NCBI GenBank assembly: GCA_905182455.1
Contig: CAJJBJ010000003.1
Location: 62,001 to 126,000 of the forward strand
Direction of reading: 5' to 3'
Source of the DNA: an uncultured Planktomarina sp.
Lineage (GTDB): Bacteria > Pseudomonadota > Alphaproteobacteria > Rhodobacterales > Rhodobacteraceae
Length of the DNA: 64,000 bases
Each line of letters starts with the position of its first letter. Position 1 is the stretch's first letter. This document shows positions 10,339-20,928 of the stretch, piece by piece. Under the pieces are notes generated by a model, which was given only the letters and a program-made list of their open reading frames with translations, ran no database searches and had not been told where the DNA came from. The translations under genes and the position numbers were made by a program.

Positions 10339-12892
10339 ATGACAGTCCAGGACACGCAAACGATTTTTCTTGCAGATTATCAACCGCCCGCGTTTTTGGT
10401 TGATCATGTGGCCCTTGAATTCACATTGCACCCCACAGCCACCCGTGTTCGCTCAACGGTGAAGTTTCGCAAAAACCCAGACAGCCCAGTAACTGACTTT
10501 TTTCTACATGGTGAAAATCTCAACCTCTTATCAGCATATATCAACGGCGTGGCCGTCAGCCCTATTATGACCGACTCAGGCCTGACCTGTGACGTGCCCG
10601 AGACGCCATTTATATGGCAAAGTGAGGTAGAGATTGATCCGAGTGCAAATACCTCTCTGTCGGGGCTTTATATGTCCAACGGAATGTTTTGCACCCAATG
10701 CGAGGCCGAAGGCTTTCGCCGCATCACCTATTACCCAGATCGCCCTGATGTAATGGCACCCTTTGATGTGACCATCCACAGCGACCTTCCCTATGCCCTG
10801 TCCAATGGCGAACCTTTGGGCCGTGAGGGAGACACCAGCCGCTGGCAAGACCCATGGCCAAAACCAGCCTATCTGTTTGCTTTGGTGGGCGGTACTTTTG
10901 AGATATTCTCCGATCATTTCACCACGGCGTCGGGCAAGCCTGTGGATCTCAACATCTACGTACGCGACGGCGATCAAGACAAATGCGCCTTTGCCATGGA
11001 AGCTCTGAAAATTAGCATGGCTTGGGACGAACAAGTCTATGGCCGTGAATATGATCTCAGCGTTTTTAATATCGTGGCCGTGGATGATTTCAACATGGGG
11101 GCCATGGAAAACAAAGGCCTCAATATTTTCAATTCCTCCGCCGTTTTGGCCAGCGCAGAAACGGCGCTAGATGCGAACTTCGAACGAATTGAAGCTATTA
11201 TCGCCCATGAATATTTTCACAACTGGACTGGCAATCGGATCACCTGTCGCGATTGGTTCCAGCTTAGCCTCAAAGAAGGGCTTACCGTGTTTCGCGATCA
11301 GCAATTCAGCGCTGATGTACGCGGTGCCGACGTACGGCGCATTGAAGATGTCTCGGCCCTGCGCGGTCGTCAATTTCGCGAAGACAACGGCCCCCTCGCC
11401 CATCCAGTTCGCCCTGAAAGCTTCGTGGAGATCAACAACTTCTATACCGCAACCATCTATGAAAAAGGTGCAGAACTGATCCGCATGCTCAAAATTTTGG
11501 TGGGAGATGCCGCCTATAAAACGGCTCTGGATCTATATTTTGACCGCCACGACGGGCAGGCCTGCACAATCGAAGACTGGTTGCAGGTCTTCACCGACAC
11601 CACCGCGCAAGACTTCAGCCAATTCAAACTCTGGTACAGCCAAGCGGGCACACCAAGGGTCACGGTTGACGAAAGCTTTGCCGATGGCACCTATTGCCTA
11701 ACCCTCAGGCAGTCGACTCCGCCCACCCCCGGACAAGCGGATAAGAAGCCTATGGTGATTCCCGTGGCAATAGGATTGTTGAATGAGGATGGCTCAGAAG
11801 CGGTACCAACCCAGCTGCTGATTCTTACCGAAGAAAGCCAAAGCTACAGCTTTGACGGGCTGCAAGGGCGGCCGATCCCGTCGCTGTTGCGCGGATTTTC
11901 AGCCCCTGTGATTTTGCAGCGCAGCACCACAAAAGCTGAGCGGTTAATTCTGCTGGCCTTTGATACCGATATGTTCAACCGCTATGAGGCCAGCCGTGAG
12001 CTGGGCCGCGCGGTGTTGATTGATATGCTGTGCAACACTGCCGCACCGGATCCAAGCTATAGTGAAGCCCTGCTGCAAGTGCTGGCCGATGAGACCCTTG
12101 ATCCTGCCTTCCGCGCCATCTGTTGCGCCCTGCCGAGGCCAAGATGAGGTTGCTCAAGCCTTAGTGGAGTTGGGCCATACCCCCGATCCCGTAGCGATTC
12201 ATGATGCCCATCACAAGCTGTCACAGCATTTGGCAGGCTCGGGCCTCTATGTGCTGCGCAGACTATATAAGGCCCATAGCGTCAACGGGCCTTATACGCC
12301 CGATGCGGTGAGCTGTGGCCATCGGGCTTTGGCCAATCTCGCTTTGCGCTATATTAGTCTCGTAGATGATGCCGCCTTGGCCGCCGAGCAATTTGCCGCC
12401 GCTGACAATATGACCCTGCAAATGCCCGCGCTCGGCAATCTGGTCCGGACCGGGCATGGAGATGAGGCAGTTCAGAAATTCTATTCCCAATGGCGCCATG
12501 AACGTTTGGTGATTGATAAATGGTTCAGTCTTCAAGTCTCAAGCTGTGATCCGACACAGGCGGTCGCCATTGCCACTGCTCTGCTATCGCATCCTGATTT
12601 TACGCTCAAAAATCCAAATCGGTTTCGCGCTTTGATTGGAGCTTTGGCAATGACACCTGCGGCGTTTCACCAACCAGACGGCGGTGCCTATGACTTAGTG
12701 GTCGATCAGCTGATTGCTTTGGATGACCTCAACCCACAACTTTGCGCCCGGATCACGACTGTGTTTGAAACTTGGAAACGCTACGATTCCAACCGTCAAG
12801 CCATGATGAAGGCCGCGCTGCTGCGGATTGCAGCGAAACCCAAGCTGTCGCGCGACACCCGCGAAATGGTGTCACGTTTACTTCAGGCATGA
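10339..12892 (+). CDS. pepN: Aminopeptidase N (M1), frame broken near 12137
   Basis: Zinc aminopeptidase that trims N-terminal residues from cytoplasmic peptides. Family hallmarks are NMGAMENKGLNIF (the GAMEN substrate motif) and HEYFHNWTGNR (HEXXH zinc site) with the downstream Glu in LSLKEGLTVFRDQQF. The frame runs to CCALPRPR then stops at 12147. The remaining quarter continues in another frame from QDEVAQALVELGHTPD. Removing one G at 12137/12138 gives CCALPSQDEVAQ and a protein of 850 residues, close to E. coli PepN (870). The C-terminal part after the break is a helical repeat region. A single extra base is the only defect. Confidence 0.88.
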
Positions 12893-12982
12893 AAAAACGC
12901 GCTATGACGCAGGCGCATCTTGTTCCTTTTGGCAGTTCACCTTAGAACACAGCCAAACACATTGATTAATCGGGGCGCTGCA

Positions 12983-14495
12983 ATGCTGGACCAAACTTTC
13001 GAGACACCCAAACCCAAGGTTATTGCTGGGGCAAAATATGACTGGGAACTGGTGATCGGGCTGGAAGTTCATGCCCAAGTTAGCACCCATGCCAAATTGT
13101 TCTCCGGAGCCTCAACCACCTTTGGCGCTGAGCCCAACTCGAATGTGGCCTTTGTGGATGCCGGCATGCCGGGCATGTTGCCAGTGATCAATGAAGAATG
13201 TGTCGCTCAAGCCGTGCGCACTGGGCTTGGCTTGAAAGCTGAAATAAACAAATTTTCGGCCTTTGACCGCAAAAACTATTTCTACCCTGACCTGCCACAA
13301 GGCTATCAGATCAGCCAATTGTACCATCCTATTGTCGGTGAAGGTGAAGTCTTCGTTGAAATGGGTGACGGTACAGCGCGTATGGTGCGCATTGAGCGCA
13401 TTCACCTTGAGCAAGACGCGGGCAAATCTGTGCATGACATGGATCCGAATAACTCCTTTGTGGATCTCAACCGCACCGGTGTGGCTTTGATGGAAATCGT
13501 CAGCCGTCCCGACATCCGTGGCCCCGAAGAAGCTGCCGCCTATGTCACCAAGTTGCGCCAGATCATGCAGTATCTGGGCACCTGTGATGGCAATATGCAA
13601 AATGGCAGCCTACGGGCCGATGTGAACGTCTCCGTCTGCCGCCCGGGCGATTATGAACGCTACCAAGACTCGCAAGACTTCGATCATCTTGGCACCCGTT
13701 GTGAGATCAAAAACATGAACTCCATGCGGTTCATGCAAGCGGCCATTGATTTCGAAGCCCGCCGTCAAATCGCAATTCTGGAAGATGGCGGCAGCGTGAA
13801 ACAAGAAACCCGTCTTTATGATGCGGATAAAAACGAAACCCGCTCTATGCGTTCAAAAGAAGAGGCGCATGATTATCGCTACTTCCCTTGCCCTGACCTG
13901 CTGCCTCTTGTGATTCAGCAAGACTGGATTAACGATTTGGCCGCTGGCCTGCCTGAATTGCCTGACGCAAAAAAATCCCGTTTCATCGCCGATTTTGGCC
14001 TGTCAGCTTACGATGCAAGTGTGTTGACCGCAGAAACGCATAACGCCAGCTATTTTGAAAAAGTGGCCCAAGGCCGCGACGGCAAAGTGGCCGCAAACTG
14101 GGTGATCAATGAGTTATTCGGCCGGATGAAAAAAGATGATGTCACAATCGCAAATTGCCCGGTGACGCCTGACCAACTCGGAGGGATCATCGATTTGATC
14201 GGCAGCGCCGAGATTTCGGGCAAGATTGCAAAAGATCTGTTTGAAATTGTCTACACCGAAGGCGGTGATCCAGCTGAGATCGTCACCAGCCGTGGGATGA
14301 AGCAAGTTACCGACACCGGTGCAATTGAAGCCGCCGTGGACCAGATTATCGCCGATAATCCAGCCCAAGTCGAAAAGGCCAAGTTAAATCCAAAATTGGC
14401 CGGTTGGTTCGTGGGTCAGGTGATCAAAGCTACTGGTGGCAAAGCTAACCCACAGGTGGTCAATGAGATTGTAGCCGCCAAGACTTGCACTTTAA
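12983..14495 (+). CDS. gatB: Asp/Glu-tRNA amidotransferase subunit B, frame broken at the last codons
   Basis: GatB subunit of the amidotransferase that converts Glu-tRNA(Gln) or Asp-tRNA(Asn) to the amidated form. It begins [16 protein letters not shown], then [26 protein letters not shown] (the family signature) and [18 protein letters not shown], with the YqeY-like C-terminal tail ending in [16 protein letters not shown]. The start at 12983 fits the family; the open frame 21 codons further upstream does not. As read, the frame runs on to 14512 with an unrelated tail (TCTLSTAHG). Removing A at 14483 gives LAL and a TAA at 14493-14495, which yields 503 residues and abolishes most of the overlap with bolA. 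Confidence 0.92.
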
Positions 14496-14764
14496 GCACT
14501 GCGCACGGTTAAGGCCAAAGCATGGATGCGGTCCATGATCTGAGGGCCCAATGCCGTGTGTATGGCACGGTGCTGCGCAAGCCGGCTCATGCCAGCAAAC
14601 TGCGCTGCGGCGATCGTCACATCAAAATGGCTTTCCCCCCCATCTTGAAACCCTGAATGGCCTCTATGTGATTCTGATACGTCCAAAACCACTAATTCCG
14701 TAGGTTCAAAGCCCTCCTGCAGTGTTTTATGGATATGATCTAACGTTCTTTCTAGTTTTTTCAT
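14492..14764 (-). CDS. bolA: BolA family protein
   Basis: 90-residue BolA-like protein with the diagnostic [22 protein letters not shown] segment and [21 protein letters not shown]...IHALAL helix. BolA proteins partner with monothiol glutaredoxins in iron-sulfur cluster trafficking and may act as regulators. I start it at the ATG at 14764 because AAAGGGGCAGAG lies directly before it; two earlier ATGs add only a short Met/Lys-rich leader. It is divergent from the J-domain gene (about 66 bp) and convergent with gatB. This bolA / J-protein / cobS / cobT order is familiar in Rhodobacterales. Confidence 0.85.
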   Translation of the reverse strand: MKKLERTLDHIHKTLQEGFEPTELVVLDVSESHRGHSGFQDGGESHFDVTIAAAQFAGMSRLAQHRAIHTALGPQIMDRIHALALTVRSA

Positions 14765-14830
14765 CTCTGCCCCTTTCATCTTTCTCATTCGTGTCTAAAC
14801 TCTGATCTCCGAGTCGGAAAGGTGATTACG

Positions 14831-15460
14831 ATGAAGAAGGATGATCCTTTTGGGTTTGACATGTCCGTATCAACGGCAAAAAAGAACAATCCGCGTGGCC
14901 GCAGGGGCATGTCCGGGGCGTTTGAAACCTCGACACGCAAGTGCGAGCATTCGGGCTGTGTAGAATCAGGCAAGTATCGGGCGCCAAAATCGCCTGATAT
15001 TTTGGATGAATACTTTTGGTTCTGCAAAGACCACGTGCGCGAGTACAATCTGAAATGGAATTTCTTTGACGGAAATTCTGAAGAAGAGCTGGCCAAGCAA
15101 ATGGCCAGTGATCGGGTTTGGGAACGTGAAACCAAACCCCTCAGATCCAGCGAGGAACAACGGGCGTGGGCCCGGTTGGGCGTTGATGACCCGCATCAGG
15201 TCTTGGGGGCCAATGCCACACAAAACCCTGGGAAATCTATCACAGGTTCTACCCGCAAGCTGCCTTCCTCTGAGCGGCGCGCGTTGGACATTCTGGAAGC
15301 AAAAGACCATTGGACAAAGGCCGAGATTAGAAAATCTTACAAATCTTTGATCAAAGTTTTGCATCCCGATATGAATGGTGGTGATCGCAGCCAAGAAGAG
15401 CAACTCGGCGAAGTTGTTTGGGCTTGGGATCAAATCAAAGAAAGCCGCAGCTTCAAGTAA
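14831..15460 (+). CDS. J-domain (DnaJ-like) protein
   Basis: 209-residue protein. The N-terminal half is basic and has a Cys/His-containing segment (CEHSGCVESGKYRAP...YFWFCKDHVREYN) that could bind metal. The C-terminal 60 residues are a J domain with ALDILEAKDHWTKAEIRKSYKSLIKVLHPDMNGGD, including the HPD tripeptide that stimulates Hsp70 ATPase. The J domain at the C-terminus differs from DnaJ itself. The ATG at 14831 has AAAGGTG upstream; a GTG three codons earlier is possible. Client and partner are unknown. The conserved linkage to cobS/cobT suggests, but does not show, a role with that chelatase. Confidence 0.8.
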   Translation: MKKDDPFGFDMSVSTAKKNNPRGRRGMSGAFETSTRKCEHSGCVESGKYRAPKSPDILDEYFWFCKDHVREYNLKWNFFDGNSEEELAKQMASDRVWERETKPLRSSEEQRAWARLGVDDPHQVLGANATQNPGKSITGSTRKLPSSERRALDILEAKDHWTKAEIRKSYKSLIKVLHPDMNGGDRSQEEQLGEVVWAWDQIKESRSFK

Positions 15461-15469
15461 AATGAAAAA

Positions 15470-15497
15470 TGTAGCATTTTCACAAGATGCAGCATTT
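15470..15497. repeat. Tandem TGYAGCATTT boxes in the cobS upstream region
   Basis: TGTAGCATTT (15470-15479) and TGCAGCATTT (15488-15497) form a direct repeat with 18-bp spacing in the 179-bp gap between the J-domain gene and cobS. The rest of the gap shows no obvious riboswitch; no cobalamin-box sequence is visible. The boxes could be regulator half-sites, or chance. Confidence 0.25.
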
Positions 15498-15639
15498 CAA
15501 AGGGCTCAATTTTAACAAAAACATAAGGCCAGACGGCCTGCGGCATAGCGCAAAGCGGATTTCCCCTTTCACTTGCCCTTCGCCGCATTATGTTGCACGA
15601 GACGCGCGTGGCAAACTGCCAGGGTAAAAGGATAAGACT

Positions 15640-16627
15640 ATGGCTGAAACAAATTTAGATATCGACACTCACCCAACCGAAGACATTTCGGTACGCGACG
15701 TGTTTGGAATTGACACAGACATGGTTGTGAAGGGCTTTGCTGAGCGCACCTCACGCGTGCCTGAGTTGGACAGCACTTATAAGTTTGATCCTGATACTAC
15801 CCTAGCAATCTTGGCAGGCTTTTCTCACAATCGCCGCGTGATGATCCAGGGGTACCACGGCACAGGTAAATCCACCCATATTGAACAGGTGGCAAGCCGC
15901 CTAAACTGGCCTGCGGTTCGCGTAAATCTCGACAGCCACATCAGCCGGATTGACTTGATCGGTAAAGACGCCATCAAACTCAAAGATGGAAAACAAGTGA
16001 CAGATTTCCAAGAAGGAATCTCTGCCCTGGGCTCTCCGCAACCCGACCGCCATCGTGTTTGATGAGTATGACGCTGGCCGTGCTGACGTTATGTTTGTGA
16101 TCCAACGCGTGTTGGAAGTGGACGGCAAGTTGACCTTGCTGGACCAAAACCAAGTGATCACCCCACACCCTTATTTCCGTATTTTCTCGACAGCCAACAC
16201 CGTTGGCCTTGGCGACACAACTGGCCTCTACCACGGCACCCAGCAGATCAACCAAGGTCAGATGGACCGTTGGAGCCTTGTGGCGACGCTGAACTATCTG
16301 TCCATCGAGGCGGAATCAGCCATCGTTCTGTCTAAAAACCCAAATTATAACACCGAGTCCGGGCGCCGGACGATCAAACAGATGGTCACCGTGGCAGATC
16401 TGTCGCGCACCGCTTTCATGAATGGTGATCTGTCAACCGTCATGTCGCCTAGAACCGTTATTGCTTGGGCTCAAAACGCCGAGATTTTCCGAAACGTAGG
16501 CTATGCCTTCCGTTTGAGCTTCCTGAACAAATGTGACGAATTGGAACGCCAAACCGTTGCCGAGTTCTATCAACGCTGTTTCGATGAAGAACTGCCAGAG
16601 TCGGCTGCATCAATGAGCATGAAGTAG
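15640..16627 (+). CDS. cobS: Cobaltochelatase CobS subunit (AAA+ MoxR type), frame broken at 16021
   Basis: ATPase subunit of the aerobic cobaltochelatase (CobNST), which inserts Co2+ into hydrogenobyrinic acid diamide in B12 synthesis. Walker A is GYHGTGKST (about residue 70) and Walker B is [13 protein letters not shown]. The frame is lost after DFQEGI: deleting T at 16021 restores [19 protein letters not shown] and gives 328 residues, the normal CobS size. The second half has the sensor segments [37 protein letters not shown] precedes the ATG. cobT follows, after a small ORF. CobN is not in this window. Confidence 0.92.
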
Positions 16628-16678
16628 GCGCATAACTGCACCACACTTCTGGCAGAAATGCCGTAAGGGGAGGTCATC

Positions 16679-16810
16679 ATGAGCGATCAAACACATACAA
16701 GGCTCTTATCGGCTTTGGTGTCTCGGCTTGTACTGCCCCCCCTGACTGACGCGGCGTTTATCCGCGCGCGCTTTATGAGACCAGGCTATGCCCTGAGTGG
16801 ATCAAATTGA
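16679..16810 (+). CDS. 43-residue ORF between cobS and cobT, coupled to cobT
   Basis: The ATG at 16679 is preceded by AAGGGGAGG, one of the strongest Shine-Dalgarno sequences in the window. Its TGA (16808-16810) overlaps the cobT ATG at 16810, which is classic translational coupling. The product starts MSDQTHTRLLSALVSRLV and is basic (four Arg) with no clear membrane helix. I recognise no family. It may be a real small protein, a leader that sets CobT synthesis, or a broken remnant given the frame errors on both sides. Confidence 0.5.
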   Translation: MSDQTHTRLLSALVSRLVLPPLTDAAFIRARFMRPGYALSGSN

Positions 16811-18679
16811 TGCAAAACAATGATAATCCTGCTGATCCGTTCAAGAAGGCCCTAGCTGAGGCCACTAAGGTCATGGCGAATGACCCTGATATTTCAGTCA
16901 CCTATTCGGTGGACCCTCCGGGATCATCCAATGATTCAATCCGCCTGCCTCAGGTGAGCCGTCGGATGAGCCGCGAAGAGGTTCTTTTGGCCCGCGGCAC
17001 GGCTGATGCTTTGGCCTTGCGTCATAAATACCACGATGAAGGCACGTTCAATCGTTATGTGCCTCAAGGTCAAATGGCGCGAGATATCTATGACGCCATG
17101 GAAACTGCGCGCTGCGAAGCCGTAGGCGCCCGCGACATGCCAGGCACGCATAGCAATATCGACGCGAAGATTGCGAATGAGGCGCTTCGTCAAGGTTTTG
17201 GTGACATTCAAGAAGCCAGCCAAGCGCCCTTGGCCACAGCGGCCGGTTATTTAGTCCGTCATTTGGCATCTGGTCGCGATCTTCCTCCAGATGCGGCAAA
17301 TGTGATGAATCTTTGGCGCGATTTCATTGAGGCACAGGCTAGCGACAGCTTGGACACTCTGGATGCGAGCCTCGGCGATCAGGCTCAATTTGCAAAATTT
17401 GCCCGCAAAATCATTCGCGATCTCGGCTATGGTGATCAGCTAGGTGATGATCCAGATTTTGAAGATGAAGACTCAGCCAGCCGAGGCCGAGGATGATCAA
17501 GCAGATGAGCCCGACAGCACCGGTGAAGATGACAATGAGGATGAGCAAGACGACGCCAATCCTGAGCAAAGCCAAGATAAGCAGCAAGATGCAGCCTCAG
17601 CTCAGGTCTCCATGGATGATATGGCCGATAGCGAAATGGGCGAAGAGATGGAGATGCCCGACGGCGAGGCGCCGCTTGACCCGCCTGCCCCGCATCCCAT
17701 CTCCGATGCAGATCCCGCCTATTTAGTCTATAAAACTGAATTTGACGAAGAGATCCGCGCCGAAGATTTGGCGGAACCGCAAGAGCTGGAGCGCCTGCGT
17801 GCTTATCTCGACCAGCAGTTAGAACCTCTTAAAGGTGCCGTCAGCCGCCTGGCCAACAAGCTGCAACGTCGCTTGCAAGCACAGCAAAATCGCAGCTGGG
17901 AATTTGATCTGGAAGAGGGCACTTTGGACGCAGGCCGTTTGGCGCGGGTAATTGCCAACCCGACAACGCCTCTGTCATTCAAGGTCGAAAAAGACACCGA
18001 ATTCCGCGACACCTGCGTGACCCTCTTGCTGGACAACTCCGGCTCCATGCGTGGCCGTCCGATCTCAATTGCAGCCATATGCGCCGATGTTTTAGCCCGC
18101 ACCTTGGAACGTTGCAGCGTAAAGGTCGAAATCTTGGGCTTCACCACCCGCGCTTGGAAGGGTGGTCAAAGCCGTGAAGAGTGGCTTGCCGAAGGCCGGC
18201 CACAAACACCGGGGCGCCTCAATGATCTGCGCCACATCATCTATAAAAGTGCCGACGCCCCATGGCGCCGCGCCCGACCCAATCTTGGACTGATGATGAA
18301 AGAAGGCTTGCTGAAGGAAAACATTGACGGCGAAGCTCTGGAATGGGCACACCGCCGGATGAATGCGCGCCCTGAATCGCGCAAAATTTTGATGGTGATC
18401 TCCGATGGCGCGCCGGTGGATGACAGTACCCTGTCGGTAAACCAAGCGAATTATCTAGAAAAACACCTGCGCGATGTGATCGCGATGGTCGAGAAGCGCA
18501 GTCAGGTCGAGCTTTTGGCAATTGGCATTGGCCATGATGTAACCCGCTATTACGAACGTGCGGTGACCATCACCGATGTTGAGCAACTGGCCGGCGCAAT
18601 GACCGAACAGCTTGCCGCTTTGTTTGACACCGATGCCCGCGCACGGGCCCGCGTCATGGGGCGCAAGCGCAGCGCTTAA
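16810..18679 (+). CDS. cobT: Cobaltochelatase CobT subunit, frame broken near 17473
   Basis: Partner of CobS in the cobalt chelatase. The N-terminal domain (about residues 1-215) is helical. A long acidic linker follows ([22 protein letters not shown] and beyond). The C-terminus is a von Willebrand A domain with the MIDAS motif [19 protein letters not shown] and [15 protein letters not shown]. The frame breaks in the linker: removing one base at 17472/17473 turns EDEDSAS into [13 protein letters not shown] and gives 622 residues, typical for CobT. Start at ATG 16810, overlapping the stop of the small upstream ORF. Operon with cobS. Confidence 0.92.
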
Positions 18680-18758
18680 CCTTTGCACAATTGACCATTG
18701 CCGCCGGAGTGGCTTTGACACATTCTAAGCAAATCCGTAGTCGCTTAGGACAAATTCA

Positions 18759-20549
18759 ATGTTTCAAAATTTCACATCCCCCTCGTCCCCTGATCAAGGC
18801 CCGGCACGGCTCGCCGCACTACGAGTTTGGATGGATGAGCAAACGTTGAACGGCTTCATCGTTCCGCGTGCGGATCGCCATCAAGGTGAATATGTGGCCG
18901 CCTGCGACGAGCGGCTCTCATGGCTAACCGGATTTACCGGATCAGCCGGATTTGCCTGCGTCTTAGAGGATATAGCCGGTGTCTTCATTGATGGGCGTTA
19001 TCGTTTACAAGTATTGGATCAAGTCGCAGATGTCTTTATCCCGGTTCATTGGCCAGAAACTCAGCTGCAAGACTGGCTGATCATCAAGGCCCAACCCGGA
19101 GCCGTAATCGGATTTGATCCGTGGCTGCACACGGTCAGCCAGATTGAAACCCTCCGAGACAGGCTCACCGCTTCAGGGATCACCCTAAGAGCCTGCCCCA
19201 ATGGGGTGAATGCCATCTGGCGAGACAGACCGGGCCCGCCACTTGCGGCCGCCTGGTCGCACCCAGAGAGCCTCAGCGGCGAGGCCGCAGCAAACAAGGC
19301 CCGCCGCATTGGCGCAGATATCACAGCCCTTGGCGCAGATGCGGCCGTCATCACCCTGCCCGATAGCCTGTGCTGGTTGCTAAACATCCGCGGCAGCGAT
19401 GTGCCCCGCACCCCGATTGTGCAGGGTTTCGCGATCCTGTCCTCCTCGGGCGCCATCGCCCTTTTCGGGGACCCTGCTAAATTCGACAGCCTTGAGTTCA
19501 GCGAGAATGTCACGCTTATGGGCTGGGACGCTTTTGAGGCTTATCTTTCAAACTTCAAAGATAGAATGCTGATCGACCCCGCCTCTTTGCCACAAGCGGC
19601 CCTACAGGCCTTGGAACAAGGCGCGGTTAAAATTCTGCGCGGCACTGATCCCTGCGCCCTATCAAAAGCCTGTAAGAACACGACAGAACTCAACGGCAGC
19701 CGCGCGGCACACCTGCGCGACGGGGCCGCTATGGTTAATTTTATGGCATGGTTTGATGGTGCGGATCCCTCCAACCTCAGCGAGATTGACATTGTCAGAA
19801 AACTTGAAGGATTTCGCGCGGCCACAAACGTGCTGCATGATATCAGCTTTGACACGATCAGCGGCAGTGGTCCGCATGGCGCCGTGGTGCATTACCGTGT
19901 GACCCATGAAACAAACCGCAAACTGGACAGCGACAGCCTATTGTTGGTCGACAGCGGCGGGCAATATCACGATGGCACAACCGATATCACCCGCACCCTG
20001 CCCCTCGGCACGCCAAGCCTCGAGATGCGCCAAGCCTTCACGAGGGTACTACAAGGCATGATTGCCATCTCACAGGTACGGTTCCCCAAAGGGCTCACAG
20101 GGCGCGACCTCGACTCGCTGGCCCGTGCTCCACTTTGGGCTGCAGGTCAAGACTATGACCACGGCACCGGCCACGGGGTTGGTAGTTTTCTATCAGTGCA
20201 TGAAGGGCCGCAACGCCTATCACGAGCCACGGATGTGCCCCTTGAGGTGGGGATGATCCTGTCCAATGAACCGGGCTATTATCGCGCTGGTGCTTTTGGG
20301 GTGCGGATTGAGAATCTCATTGTGGTGCAACCTGCCCCAAACCTGCCCGACGGCGATGATCGGGCCATGCTTGAGTTTGAAACCATCACATTGGCGCCCA
20401 TCGATCTGCGGTTGATTGAAGCTTCCCTGCTCACAGTGCGTGAAAAAGACTGGCTTAATGCCTATCATCAAGAGGTCCATGCAAAACTGACCCAGCTCCT
20501 GGACGCCACAACAGCGCAATGGCTAGCCAATGCGACAGCGGCCATTTGA
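18759..20549 (+). CDS. pepP: Xaa-Pro aminopeptidase (aminopeptidase P, M24B)
   Basis: 596-residue three-domain aminopeptidase P of the long type, removing N-terminal residues before proline. Two creatinase-like N-terminal domains (GFIVPRADRHQGEYV, RLSWLTGFTGSAG) precede the metal-binding pita-bread domain with LLVDSGGQYHDGTTDITRT (two Asp ligands), HGTGHGVGSFLSVHEGP (His) and MILSNEPGYYRAGAFGVRIEN (two Glu). All five dimetal ligands are present. About 80 bp after cobT, same strand, possibly with its own promoter. Confidence 0.92.
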   Translation: MFQNFTSPSSPDQGPARLAALRVWMDEQTLNGFIVPRADRHQGEYVAACDERLSWLTGFTGSAGFACVLEDIAGVFIDGRYRLQVLDQVADVFIPVHWPETQLQDWLIIKAQPGAVIGFDPWLHTVSQIETLRDRLTASGITLRACPNGVNAIWRDRPGPPLAAAWSHPESLSGEAAANKARRIGADITALGADAAVITLPDSLCWLLNIRGSDVPRTPIVQGFAILSSSGAIALFGDPAKFDSLEFSENVTLMGWDAFEAYLSNFKDRMLIDPASLPQAALQALEQGAVKILRGTDPCALSKACKNTTELNGSRAAHLRDGAAMVNFMAWFDGADPSNLSEIDIVRKLEGFRAATNVLHDISFDTISGSGPHGAVVHYRVTHETNRKLDSDSLLLVDSGGQYHDGTTDITRTLPLGTPSLEMRQAFTRVLQGMIAISQVRFPKGLTGRDLDSLARAPLWAAGQDYDHGTGHGVGSFLSVHEGPQRLSRATDVPLEVGMILSNEPGYYRAGAFGVRIENLIVVQPAPNLPDGDDRAMLEFETITLAPIDLRLIEASLLTVREKDWLNAYHQEVHAKLTQLLDATTAQWLANATAAI

Positions 20550-20583
20550 CTCTGACGTCAGACAATGGGAAGGCTGTCTTCTA

Positions 20584-20928
20584 ATGACAAATCATATCAA
20601 AGTTCGCGCCCTCGCAGGCGCATGGTCTATACGCGCTGCCGGTTCCGTTATTGCCGAAACCCATAGCGCATTGGAATTAATCGAGTGCGACTATGACCCA
20701 GTCATCTATTTTCCGCGGGATGATATCGCCATGGCTTTTATGGATTACACAGATAAAATATCCCATTGCCCCCATAAGGGCGATGCGCGCTACTTCTCAA
20801 TCATTACCAAAAATGGGCCTATAGACAATGTGGCTTGGAGCTATGAAAGCCCTAATGCAGACATGCGCCAGATCAAAGATCACTTGGCGTTTTATCCCAA
20901 TGATAAGATCGTTATCGAACACGTTTGA
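20584..20928 (+). CDS. DUF427 domain protein
   Basis: 114-residue small protein matching DUF427: IRAAGSVIAETHSALELIE, then DYDPVIYFPRDDI, CPHKGDARYFSI, VAWSYESP and HLAFYPNDKIVIE. This beta-rich fold is common in Rhodobacterales and has no settled function that I know of. I use the ATG at 20584 rather than the earlier one at 20530, which overlaps the end of pepP and adds a non-conserved leader. It lies 34 bp after pepP and is likely cotranscribed with it. Confidence 0.78.
   Translation: MTNHIKVRALAGAWSIRAAGSVIAETHSALELIECDYDPVIYFPRDDIAMAFMDYTDKISHCPHKGDARYFSIITKNGPIDNVAWSYESPNADMRQIKDHLAFYPNDKIVIEHV

Noticed and set aside
15461-15639. Cobalamin riboswitch upstream of cobS
   Set aside because: No conserved B12-box sequence or terminator is visible in this 179-bp gap.
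16015-16030. Programmed ribosomal frameshifting as the cause of the frame breaks
   Set aside because: None of the break sites has a slippery heptamer or a stable downstream structure, and the same genes are unbroken in the families as I know them. Nine unrelated genes sharing such control in 25 kb is not plausible.
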